A stretch of 64,000 nt of DNA. Source: Rotaria sordida (lineage: Eukaryota; Rotifera; Eurotatoria; Philodinida; Philodinidae). The stretch is from the NCBI GenBank assembly GCA_905250125.1, contig CAJNOL010000013.1, forward strand, positions 372,001 to 436,000. Direction: 5' to 3'. The notes beneath the pieces were generated by a model that worked only from the letters and a program-made list of their open reading frames with translations, made no database searches and was not told the origin of the DNA. Position 1 is the stretch's first letter, and each line of letters begins with the position of its first letter. A program made the position numbers and the translations under genes. Shown piece by piece: positions 35,280 to 47,200 of the stretch.

Positions 35280-38200
35280 TTATTCAATAAACGAAAAAGG
35301 ATTGTTTTCATTATTTTCTTCATTATTTTTATTGGGTCGTTCAGGTGAAACAGATGATGGTGAAGTTCTTTTTTCAAGTCGTGCTGGTGGTCGATCATTA
35401 TCAATTGAATGTTTTTTATATAGATATGTTGATTTTGTTTGCAATGTATCATGTTCAGAAACAGGTTGTAAACGTACTCGATTAAATGTTGGTGGTGGTG
35501 TTTGAGAGGTTGAACGACTTCGATTTGCAATATTACCTTCAATTTCAGTATCTGACGATGTTGCAGAAAGTGTTGGTGAATGAATTCGAGGTATAGGTGG
35601 AAGAAGTAAATCATTTTGATTAAAATGAGTTTCAATTGTTGTGGTTGTTGATGGTGTTGTCAATTGAGAAGTATTATTTGTATTTGTAGATGTTAATGAT
35701 AACTTTTTAGCAATTGTTGTTGGACCAATTGATACATGTTGTTGTTTTCGATATTTTTTAACTTCTTTAAGATTAGTTAATAAATCATTTTCACTTAGAT
35801 TTGTTCCATTCGATGTAACTGTACCTTCAGCTGTTCTAGTAGAGTAATCAGATTGACTTTCATTTTCTTCTCGATGATGTTCTAAAACATTCACATAATT
35901 ATCTTTATTTTTAAGTTCGCAGGGAAGTAACTTATAGGGAGCGCGTGGAATGTGATATTTCCTTCTGCTTTTGAAAATTGCTCACGCAGCATTCTTCTAC
36001 AAGTTCAATAACGAAATATTCAATTGCATATTATTATGAAACACGATCTGAAAGGAGTGTTGAAGTAAAAGAGTAGAAATTTAGAATCTCCTGCCACTTA
36101 CAAACGTGACAGAGATGGGATCGGTTCGATTCCAAAAAAACAAGAACTAATCTTATCTCTGAAACGTGGGGAGCGGTTCATCCACTGCGTCACAGACTGT
36201 ATATCAATAAAGTTTCGTTCTAATATATGAACTAATTTCTTATTGCATTTCTTGGGGATTAAGTAAAAAGATGATGAAGAAATGTGTCCCAAAGTAGATA
36301 GCAGAAAATAATCTTCATGCGATTAGTAACAACGACTATATCATGTTTCTCATTTTAATTCCTTAGGAATTGCTCACTCTACGAAAGAGAGTTACGCTTC
36401 TGTTCTATATAAAAAAACTTTGAAGAATAGAAAAATCCTCTCGATTCAAATAGAAAGACGACTATCATGTAGAAAGTTAATTGAATCGAAATGTTGCTAT
36501 GATTTTTTTGGCAATGACTAAATTATCTTATTCATGAAATTCTGACGATTTAAACTCATTGAAATTAATAACTTCTAAATAAAATGTGAAACAAAACGAG
36601 TTCAATCAATAATTCTTTAGAATAGAATTATTTTTGAGAAGTTTTAGTTTCGTACCGTCTGAATTGATGTTTTTTTTATTTAATACAATTGAAGTAACTT
36701 GAAAATCACGCATGGTTTTTTGATCATTTGATTTAATTGATAACCAAGCATTGCACAATATATTATAAGTTTTACTACGAATTGGATCATCAATTGATAT
36801 TTTATTTAAAAACCAACTTGCTCCTAAATAAACATACAAAAAAAAAAAGAAAGAATTCAAATATTATTTCTTATATAAAACACATACGCATATCTTTTCG
36901 ATCATGTCCAATAGTAACTCCAGCTAATTCTCCAACATGATATGTTTGAAGAGTAAATATATCTGTTTGATCTTTTAAAAATGGTATTCTATGTGTTTCA
37001 GAATGAGTAAGTTCATGAAAATTTGTACGCCCATTTGTTCCATAAAATTTAATACGTATAGGTGCATTTGTTGATGCGCCATTACAATTTCCTGTTGTAA
37101 TTGAGATTTTATATTCACAAAGAAAACCTTTATTAATTGGTTTAGATTTTTGCATCTTTAATTAATAAGCAAATAAAAAGAGAGATTATTTTTAAGCGGT
37201 TTTTTTTTGTTTTATACTTACAACAGATGTTGATTTAGCAAGATGATCATGTGTTGTTCGTTTTTCTCTTTTTGGTTGTTGTTGTTGTTTTATTGAAAAA
37301 ATTCGTAAATCAGTTGTTGGGTAAGTTATAGATGATTGAATATTTGATTGATCACTAGAAAAAATAAAAGATAAATAAACAATAATGTCATTTGTTTACT
37401 AATCATTATTTACTCAGAATGACGTGGAGAAAGATTTGTATTTTGTGAAACATATATTGTTGGTGTCTAGAGTCATTTCAAATATTAAATAAAAATTTTT
37501 CTTTATTCATAAAATTTACCTGTTGTCCTAATAAATTAGTTTCATGAATTGATCGTCGTGATTTAACCATGGATGCAAGAATATCAGCTGTATCATCAAT
37601 TAATTGATCTTGTTCATGACGTGTTAATTTAAATGTTGATCGTGCTCGACTATCACGATGGACACCACATGATGAACTTGATCGAATTGTCGGTTTTAAA
37701 CGAAGTTCAGACAATTTTGGACCTTCTCTTGGCTATGAAAAAAAATTGATATAAAACTAAAGATTTTTCTTAATCATTGTTCCTTTACTGAAAAGTTATA
37801 TGAACGCATATGAAAATTTAGTTCTTCACGGCACATTTGTTTTTCAGGACTTGTTGAAGTTGACTAAGAAATAAATATTTTAAATAAATATTAATAGAAT
37901 AATCATTAAATTTTACATGAGATTGTTTTTGTTTTTGTTGTAAACCTGGTAAATAACTTGTAGTATCTTTATCCGTATAATAAGAATTATAAAGTGATAG
38001 ATGTTCTTTCGTTGTTCCATAATTATATCTCTGAAAGTTATAAGATATTTTTCTTTTTTCTAGTAAAGAATATTTATTGTTCACGTACTGTTTTGAGTGA
38101 TGTTAAATCACGTGAAGATGAACTCGGATTAAGAACAAAAGCATTTTCACGGCGTTTTACATCAATATAATATTTCCTCAAAGAAAATAAAAATCCAATA

Positions 38201-38323
38201 TAATTATCTATATTTGCATAAAACATACAAATTTTTTGATGTTTCTTTGATAATAGCATGTGTTAATCGATCCATAAGTGGTATTGTGGTTGTATCCGTA
38301 TTATTATGAACTACATGAGCCAT
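35280..38323 (-). CDS. PLAT-domain protein with long disordered flanks
   Basis: Ten exons from the start: 38323-38229, 38176-38089, 38030-37917, 37863-37789, 37732-37520, 37466-37414, 37354-37222, 37155-36888, 36823-36656, 35881-35280; 602 aa. A single PLAT (lipoxygenase homology) domain lies at about residues 268-385: CEYKISITTGNCNGASTNAP, IKFYGTNG, QTDIFTLQTYHVGELAGVTI, then after an intron SWFLNKISIDDP. PLAT domains bind lipids or protein partners at membranes. The N-terminal 260 residues contain charged conserved-looking blocks (DVKRRENAFVLNPSSSSRD, DDTADILASMVKSRRSIHE) and a poly-Gln stretch. The C-terminal 200 residues are Ser/Thr/Pro-rich. No signal peptide or membrane segment. I do not recognise the exact family. 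The 774-bp last intron carries a copy of repeat family R. Confidence 0.85.
36010..36240 (-). repeat. Dispersed repeat family R, copy 2 (SINE-like?)
   Basis: On the minus strand it runs from GAAACTTTATTG...CAGTCTGTGA to CTTCAACACTCCTTTCAGAT, with both borders matching the plus-strand copy at 43115-43360. The middle on the minus strand has a possible Pol III A-box-like TGACGCAGTGGA and, about 55 nt on, GGAATCGAACC, whose complement is GGTTCGATTCC (B-box-like). A tRNA-derived SINE is a hypothesis only. Confidence 0.5.
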
Positions 38324-39824
38324 AACTATTTCGTTTCTTTCCTTTTTTTTCTTTTACACTCACTCAATCACTGTTGTCAAGTAAGTGTTTACAGATTTTT
38401 TTCGCATAATAAGCTAAATATACGATCGAAATTAATTTTGTATTGCTTTCTCATTTCTTCTTTCCTTCTTTTTTTCTCTTGATTCAATTCAATATAATTA
38501 CCTTCATCTTCTATCGTCTCTATAAATTGTAAGATTTCATAAAGACTGAATTGTTCATTTTCTTTTCTTATACTTCTGTATTTTACCTATAGCAATGATT
38601 TCTTTCTTTCTGGTTTGTAAGTCCTTCGGTTAACAAAAGAAGAAAAAAAAAGAAAGATTCTTTTTCTTTGTTCTACTTCACTTTGGATTTCAATTGTGAC
38701 GACAGAGTTTGATAATTCTTTTTTTTTTCAGAGTTACGATATATAGTAATAATAATAATAATGTTTTTTTCGTAAAGAAGAAGCTGACACAAGCAAGAAG
38801 AGAGAATATAAAATCAACATAAGATGTTTGTTACCGTAGTTATTGTTGAGAAGTGAAAAAATAATGTTTGATATGTTTTATAGAAACAAAGATTTCTCAG
38901 AATAATTAAAGCTTGTATAAAAAAAACAAATTAGTCACTAAAATTTATCGATTAAAAAATATATGACAAAGTTTTTCGTCGTTCACTAAGAATTTCAATT
39001 TCGACCTATTGAGTTCAAGTTTTATTTGTCAAACACAGATCTTATTTTGTTTCTTTGTCAACACTTTTAATTACTTCATTCATAAAACAAAAAATCAAAC
39101 TTATTGACAAAACGAAGTTCGTAAATATTCATTAATGATATATTCATACAAGATATTTATCTCATAAATATTTAAAAATAATTTTTTATGTGATTAGAAA
39201 ATATTGTTTACAATAAATCGTTTCATAATTGTTGTCTTATCAACAGAAAATTCTGATCGGACATATTTGTTAATGGCAAAACTTGTCAACGTAATTCTAT
39301 GAGAGGCAAAAGTATGAAACTCAGAAATTCTCACTCTTATAAATTTATGGTATATTGTCAGAGGAGTTAAAATAATTTATTTTAAAAAATGCTAAATACA
39401 TTAATTTTTATAGTTGATACATGTACTCTGAAATTTTATTATTCTGAAAATGTTTGTATTTAGAATCCCTATTCTACCAATTTATTAGATCATTGTACTA
39501 AAAACAACTTCTTTGTATTGTCAGATACATCTTTAATACATAAGTTCTTTTCTCATAATGATTATATATACCATACACGTCATAGGAAGCGACAAATAAC
39601 ATTTTCTTCTTCGTTTCATTAGTCACCTACCATGTTAGTCTGCTATATACATTGATTTAATTATCTAATACGCTTCCGCGCAGACCATCCGTTTTCACTC
39701 CACGAATTTTGACATATAGTGTTGAGTTGTGCCTAAACTTAGAACTCAATTAGTGCATACTTTTCTATATCCGCCCTATCCTGACTCTGTTAGACCAATA
39801 ATACCATCACCCTACTGCTTGACA
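38324..39824. other. Upstream region of the PLAT gene
   Basis: About 1.5 kb, AT-rich with T-runs and a short (TAA)n run near 38746-38762. No gene recognised. Confidence 0.6.
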
Positions 39825-40803
39825 CCTATAATACCATAATTACCGTTTTCAAAAAATAATGGTGCTAACTGTTTTTTAAATAGCTTTTGATAGGAACAAG
39901 ATAGAGAGCTGCGATTTTTATCATTACAAATAGAAAACTCAAACGCAGAAATATGTACTGAAATTTGATTTTGCCAGCACTGAATCGATTAGATTAATTC
40001 GTGGTGAATATTTTAAAAACTATATTCTGGATCCATTTTTCAGTTGATCTTGATTGTTAATATGATTGATGGATAGGAAAAAATCGCTCTCTTTCAATCT
40101 ACACAAGGTCGACATAGTTAGTTTGTTCCATTCAAGAGTTAAAAGGGTTTTTCTTAAGATCTCTGATTTCGGCTAATTGACCTGAAATCACTCGAAACAG
40201 TATCTAAATAGGGGTAGGTCGCCATGCTGAGTCAAATCGTGATATTTGTTTTTGGATTCAAAATGATCTGACACTGTTATTTCAGTATTTCTAATGTTTC
40301 ACGATCTGCCGCTATGCAGCATAATAAGTTTACGTGTCATAAATACTGAGATAACAGTGTCAGACCATTTCAAATCCAAAAACAAATATTGCCATTCGAG
40401 TTAGCATGGTGAATTACTCCTGTCTAGAGCTCTTTTAGAGTCTTCCAAGGTCAATTTGCTGAAATTTAAGATCTCAGGAAATTCCTTGTAACTCTTGAAT
40501 GAAACGTGCTGGAAATTCTGGATTTACGTACATAGAAAGAGTAGGATTTTTCCTATCGATTGATCATATTACAAATCAAAATCCGAGGAGTATTGGCTTC
40601 AGAATCTCTTTTTTTTCAAAATCTCCACAGACAGCTCATCTGATTAGTCAGCTGTTAACCAATTAGATTTCAATATGCACAACTGATCCAGAATCTTCTC
40701 TCTTGAATGGTAAGAACTCTAGGTCTCTATATTGTTCCTATCAAAAGTTATTCAAAAAACAGTCAGTGTCATTACTTTTTGAAAACGATAATAGCTAGAA
40801 TCC
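39825..40803. repeat. Giant palindrome, arms about 470 nt, short loop
   Basis: The left arm (about 39825-40298) is complementary to the right arm (about 40332-40803) around a centre near 40315. Anchors: CTGACACTGTTAT against ATAACAGTGTCAG; ATATTTGTTTTTGGATT against AATCCAAAAACAAATAT; CTTTTGATAGGAACAA against TTGTTCCTATCAAAAG; CCATTCAAGAGTT against AACTCTTGAATG. It has the shortest loop of the large palindromes here. Intergenic, non-coding. Confidence 0.9.
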
Positions 40804-41228
40804 ACAGTAGAAATCTTAGACTCATAGAATGTTTCGGAAGATTCTAGATAGTTCCTCAATTATCTAAGCACTGTTATTGTTGACACACCTTTTCCCGTTG
40901 CTAGGAAAATGTACCCAGTGATATCTGGCTTTCTTCTTACCACCACCACCACCGGTTGCTAGGACCTGTGGAAGGAGCCGCAAGAATCTCGATTTAAACT
41001 TATACTTATCATTTTCTTCGAAAATATACGTAAGAAAGTTCTTATCCTAACTCTCTTTTTAAATTGATCGATTGAGAGAGAGAGAAAAAAAATAAAATAT
41101 GATTGTATAATTACTTATTTATTTTAGGACAAATATCCGATATGAATATACGTGTTTTTGTCTATGATGATTTTTTGAATTTTTTATGATGTGCGAGAAA
41201 AAGAATAACAAAAAAAAAGTAAGAAAAC
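40804..41228. other. 3' flank of AASDH
   Basis: Contains a (CAC)n run near 40940-40952, a (GA)n run near 41077, and TTTATT at 41118-41123, the probable AASDH polyadenylation signal (minus strand, about 105 nt after the stop). Confidence 0.6.
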
Positions 41229-44200
41229 CTATGGTAACAGTTTATAACAATACAAATAATCATCACGTGAACCAACAATACTATAGTCAAGATAAGAAAC
41301 AGGTGAAGAAAATAGTCCATTGCCATCAACTTGTGTTTCACAAATTATTTCGCCTGTTTGAGTATTTAATATACGTAAACAACCATCTGTTGAACCAACA
41401 ATAACTATTCGACCATTATCATAAACAAACGGTGATGCATAAATCATTGATGGAAATAAACATTTCCATTGTAAAATACCTTCTCGTTCAGTTGAAAGAT
41501 CAATTGCATAAAGATATCGATCATGACAACCAATAAATAGAGTATTATTGAAGAGACAAGGTGAAGAAAATATTGGGCCATTTGTTAAAAATGACCATTT
41601 CTAAAAAACATTTATCGCAATATTAATGCATATTTAATGTAGTTCATGTGATGTTTCATTCCAACATTAGAATGTCTTTTTATTTTCGTTAATAGATCTC
41701 GAATTGAATACATCGGTTATTATATCAATTATGATAATTAATTTAGTTCTAAGAGCCTTAAAAAAGTTTCAATCGAGTACACTCATTAATATGAAATCAT
41801 TATTATCAATGAGACGAGCATGTGCCGTTATAATATTGATTTGAAATAATGATTAAATTTACAGATAGAAAATGAAAATAATCTTTAAAGAAGCATCACT
41901 GACAACAGTAGTAAAACTAACTATTTTTGTCATCTATTTCATGACAAATAAAGCACTAATTGTTATCAAAAAATTGCTAATACAGCTAAGAAGGATTACC
42001 GGAATTTCGAACCAAGGCCAAATTTACTTCATTAATCATTATAAAAAAAAAACTTATTTCTATGAATAATTGTAACTTCCATAGTGCCTAGCAGTATGCA
42101 TTTTCTTTAGGACGTAATGCTCTACAGGACGCCAGTGCTGTGCTCAACGTTTTCATGCAAATGCATGCTGCTAAGTAATACGGAGTGTACCATTTATTTA
42201 TAGAAATAAGGTCCTTTATAACGACTAATGAAGTAAATTTGAACTCGGTCTGAATAATTATCAGAATTTCGAATCTGATCGAAAGTCTGAGCTAAAATCT
42301 TCGTCTCTCGGTAATACTGCTAACTGTAAGCATACAAATATTCACAACAGTGTCTAAAAGAAAAATTCTTAAACAAAACTATCATCAAGATGAATTTGTA
42401 TAAAATTTGATTAAGACACTAAATGCAACATAGGAAATAATTTTATATTATTTTCTTACAAAAGACAAACGTATGACTCATTTATGATACTCATCTGATG
42501 TTCGTCTTTCAAATATATGTAGTTATTTAGTTAGCTTTAAGATAAACTATAGGCAAATCTGAATGTCATCATTTAAACTATTTTATAGTTGAAATGCTCA
42601 AATTGAAATCTATTATAAAGTATTAAAGAAATATTTCTGAGTTCGATTGAAACGATGAAATTTCGTATCAAACATTATACTATTTAACTTGAACATGTGT
42701 TATAGAGACAACAGGAATGTGTCGCTTTTTTATAAATAATTTTTTTCAAAATAGCAGAACTTTTTGATTGACCTAAATAGTATACTGTTTTCTCCTTCGA
42801 AAAACTACCAATCTGTACTGCGCTAAGATGTACTATTCTTCTATTTAAAGAAAAATCATTTTCCATATAAAATACTTCATGTGATTCATGTTCTATAAAA
42901 AGAAATAAACAACTTCCTATATCAATCTAGAATTCAGAACTGAGACATCTTTTATAGAGAAGCCCTTAGCAGAAATCTTGCAGGATTAAAATGAGACACA
43001 CAATGTAGCAGTTGTTACTAATCGTAGAGAGATTATTTTCTTCTATCTATTTTGATACACATTTCTTTCCATTCTTTTAATTCATCATCGAGCAATACAA
43101 AAAGGAAGTATTTCATATATTATAATGAAACGTTATTGGCATACGGTCTGTGATCATATATCAACAACGTCTGCCGCGTCCTCTCGCGCGGAGGAAGGGT
43201 TGCTAGATGTCTCTTACGATGTATGGTAGAGCCCGTCGGGTGAGTTCCGGAACAGACTGAGTTTAAGTCCGAGAATTTTGAATACGGCGAGCTCTTGTGT
43301 GTGGGAAAGGGACCCAATTTCAATCTCTATATTTTAACACTCCTTTGAGATTATGTTTGACAAAATTTACCTGTTGACCATTATCACAATCTAAACAATA
43401 GAGTTTTTGATCGACACATCCAATTAATAAAAATCTTTCATTCCATATAGCTATCGTAGAAAATATTGGTTTATTCAATGATTGTTTCCATAATAATTTT
43501 CCATCTTTTGATTCAAATGCAAATACATCTCCACCTAATGATGCAACATAAAGTCGAGTATTATCTGTTGATAATTGTGGTGATGATATACAACTACTAT
43601 TTAATCCAAATTTCCAAATACATTTTGAAGATGTTTCCTAACAATACATTTAAAAAAATGGAAATTTCTGCTATCAAAAAATAACAAACAAAAATTAATA
43701 CTTGAATATAAATTGCATGAATAAATTGATCATGAGCACCAAGATAAATCATATCAATTGAACGATGAATACATGGAATTGTTTTAATTAAACCTTGACA
43801 TTGATATGATGAATAAAGTTTCCCATTTGAACATTCAATTATATATAAAATTCCACTGTAATCACCTAACATGTATATTAATAATTGTAAATATTGTAAG
43901 AAAAAAAAAAAAAAATTTACCAATGAGAACAAATTGTCCATTTCTTGAAATGGTTCCACTTGCTTCAATTCTATCATTAGCTTGAAATGACCAGATAAGT
44001 TGACCATTATCAATTTGATAAGCATTAATCAAACCAGCATGTGATCCAATAATTACATATTGTCGATATTCATCAAGTAAAATAATTAATGGAGATGCAT
44101 CAATACATTTCTTCATTGAACATTTCCAATTTAATATAAATTTTTGTGTTGAAAATGTTGATTCTTTTGGAAAAATAGAATATTGACACATAAGATGATT

Positions 44201-47200
44201 TTTATTATGAAGAAATATTTTTGAACATCTTTGAATTGACCAAATATCATTTAAATTTGATTTCATTATTGTCGTAGATGGTAACGTAGATGAAGAATAT
44301 TCAATGGATTTTTGTTGTTGGTACTGTTGAGGATTGTCTATATATTCAATTAAATCTCCAAATGTTTTATGTAAAATAAGATCAAATAAATAATTCACAT
44401 CAATTGATAAATAAAATTGTTTGATTTGTTCAACAAATGTTAAAGCTAATAATGAATTTCCACCATTGAAAATAAAATTTGAATTTTTATCAGGAATTTT
44501 ATTTAAAAGATTCTAAAAAATTCAATAAATCATAAAGATAAAAGTGTACAAAAAAAAAATGATTTATTTTTCCTAAACCTGCCATATATTGATTAAATTA
44601 TTTGTTGAAGAATTTTTTATTATATTTAAATAGAGTGTATGCAGTTTTGTACGATCAATTTTTCCATTGGCATTTAATGGTATATTTGATTGTAATGGAA
44701 GAATTATATTTGGTATAAAATGATATGATAAATTTAATTTAAGAAATGAATTAAGTTCATCTATTTGATTTTCGATTTTAAATTTACATAGAAGTATCAA
44801 TAGATTTTCATCTTCATTCAAAGTCAAACAAGCACATTCATCAACTAAATTTGATTGAGTTGCAATCTAAGAGAAGATTCTTTTTTTCAGTTAAAAGACA
44901 AATATAGTTTCATTAATTCTATGTTTTACATCTAATTAATTCTTGTATCAATTCCCGTTTAGTAACTAAAAGTTATCTTGACACGTCGTTTCTCTGGCTC
45001 ACTTATTTGAGTTCTTCATACAAACATAGTATCTAACTTCGAAAGATGGACACAGCAATTACTGGTGCACGAGAGATTTTTAAACTTTTTTATTTTTAAA
45101 AGAAGTTTTGGAGAGAGTGATTTTTTGATCAATATCGATTTCCATAGAAACTAACTCTTTAATAGGAACACATAGATGAGATTTTGCTTATTGTAATATC
45201 TTATTTTGTATAGAATTCAATGATTTACAATAATATTAAATTGAAGCCGTTTCACGACACAAACTACATAAACTAAGGACTGCGCCAAAATCGCTATTGT
45301 ACTTTTGTACAGACACAATCCTGGACTTAGGAAAATTTGAACACGGTTTCCAGGAATAGCGGAAAAGTTTGTTTCTATCTAATTACTTCCGACTTTAATC
45401 AGTCGTCTATTAATGGCTGAGAAAAATGAACGGATATTTTGTGCTGAGACTTTCGTGCTATAGATTAACTATAAAATAACTTAATTACAGTTATCTCATG
45501 TATTAATGATGATGATGATGATGATGATGATGTTGAAGTTCACACATACTTATCTCCAAATCATAATTGAAACCTATTACACTCTCATGAACCTATAAAG
45601 TTTAGTCCTACAGAATCCATTGCAAAGGTTCAATATAAACTTAACAAAATTTTTATTTTTTAAGATGTATGTAAGTTTCCAGAAAATTAGATCGATTGAA
45701 CTCAATCTTCCAGTCATTTGTAAAAATGAAAATTTTTCAGATGAAAGACTTTTATTAATAAAAAATAATATTAATATTTCAAGAATTTCTCTTATTATCA
45801 ATCTTACTTGTTCGATATATTCAAGATTAATCATAATACCAAATCGTTTTTGTGTTAATGTTCTTCTACCAACATAAAATATTTGATCATTTAATTGATT
45901 ATAATAAACAATATCATCAGTTTCAAATATAAATTTTTTTTCCGATGATAATTGTCCAATTTGTGTCCAACGTGTTTGACTTTCTATACTATTAATAAAT
46001 AAATTTCAAATTCTATTTTTTAACAAACATAAATAAAACTCTACCTAATATGATTTGAAAATAATCAGTTTTCAATTGATTATCAACATATGGTTTTAAT
46101 ATTAATGATGTTTCATTAAGTGCTTTACCCAATGGAATACCATCTTGTCTTCTATACTATCAATTAGAAATTACTTTTTTTTTTTTGAAAAAAAAATATT
46201 GAAACGTTACTCAAGATCATTTTCATTCAATATATAATACGATGCCCAACAAGACATTTCAGTTAAACCATATATATTCACTACACGTTTATTTTGTCTA
46301 ATCATTTGTTGAATAGTTATATTTGATATATGTGGAAATTTTTCACCTCCAAGTATCAATGTTTTTAATTGCAACATATTACAATGTGTGTTTATTTGAC
46401 GAAAAAAACTAGGTGTCATCTAAAATGATTCGATTGCAATATACAAAAAAAAAAGCATACAAACAATAAAAATCAATACTTGAGCAATTGTACAAAGACT
46501 TTTATCGAAGATAGATGATATTAATATTGGATTTTGACGAATATCATTTGATAAAATACAAAGACTAGCACCACAATGAATAGCTAGAAATATATCAACT
46601 AATGATGGATCAAATGTTAAAGGTGTTGAACGAAATAAACAATCATTTGATGTCACATTAAAAATTGATCTTTAAAATATCAATATTCAAATTCAAAATC
46701 TGTTTAAGATAACAAACTTACTTTAATTGATCAAGATTTGGTAAGATACATGCATGAGAAACAAATATCAATTTTGGAATACCTGTTGAACCTATCAGAA
46801 ATAAATTATTTATTTTCAATAAAAATTAGATCATACATAAGATTCAAGTGTTTTCATTATACTTCATACAGATGGAATCGATTCAGTTCGGTTTCAAAAA
46901 AAAAATATGAACCAATCTTATCTTTAATACTTAATTGCTAAAAAGAAACATGCACGGATAGCCGGAATTTCATCAATAAGACTTTTGCTAATGGCAAAAT
47001 TCCACGGATGTGTTGGGGAAGTAGGGTGGGCTTTCGTAAGCTGTCACGAAATAATATTAATATAGGATATATGTGAGAGCTGAAGCTAATATTGTTAGAA
47101 TATGTATATCATAGCTAACACTCAGCGTATGTTTGAATATGAGCGAGTTATGTTTTTAATAAGAAAACAAAAGACAAATAAAGCACAACCTAATGTTCAT

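Noticed and set aside
35242..35505. Plus-strand ORF
   Set aside because: Antisense to the last exon of the PLAT gene.
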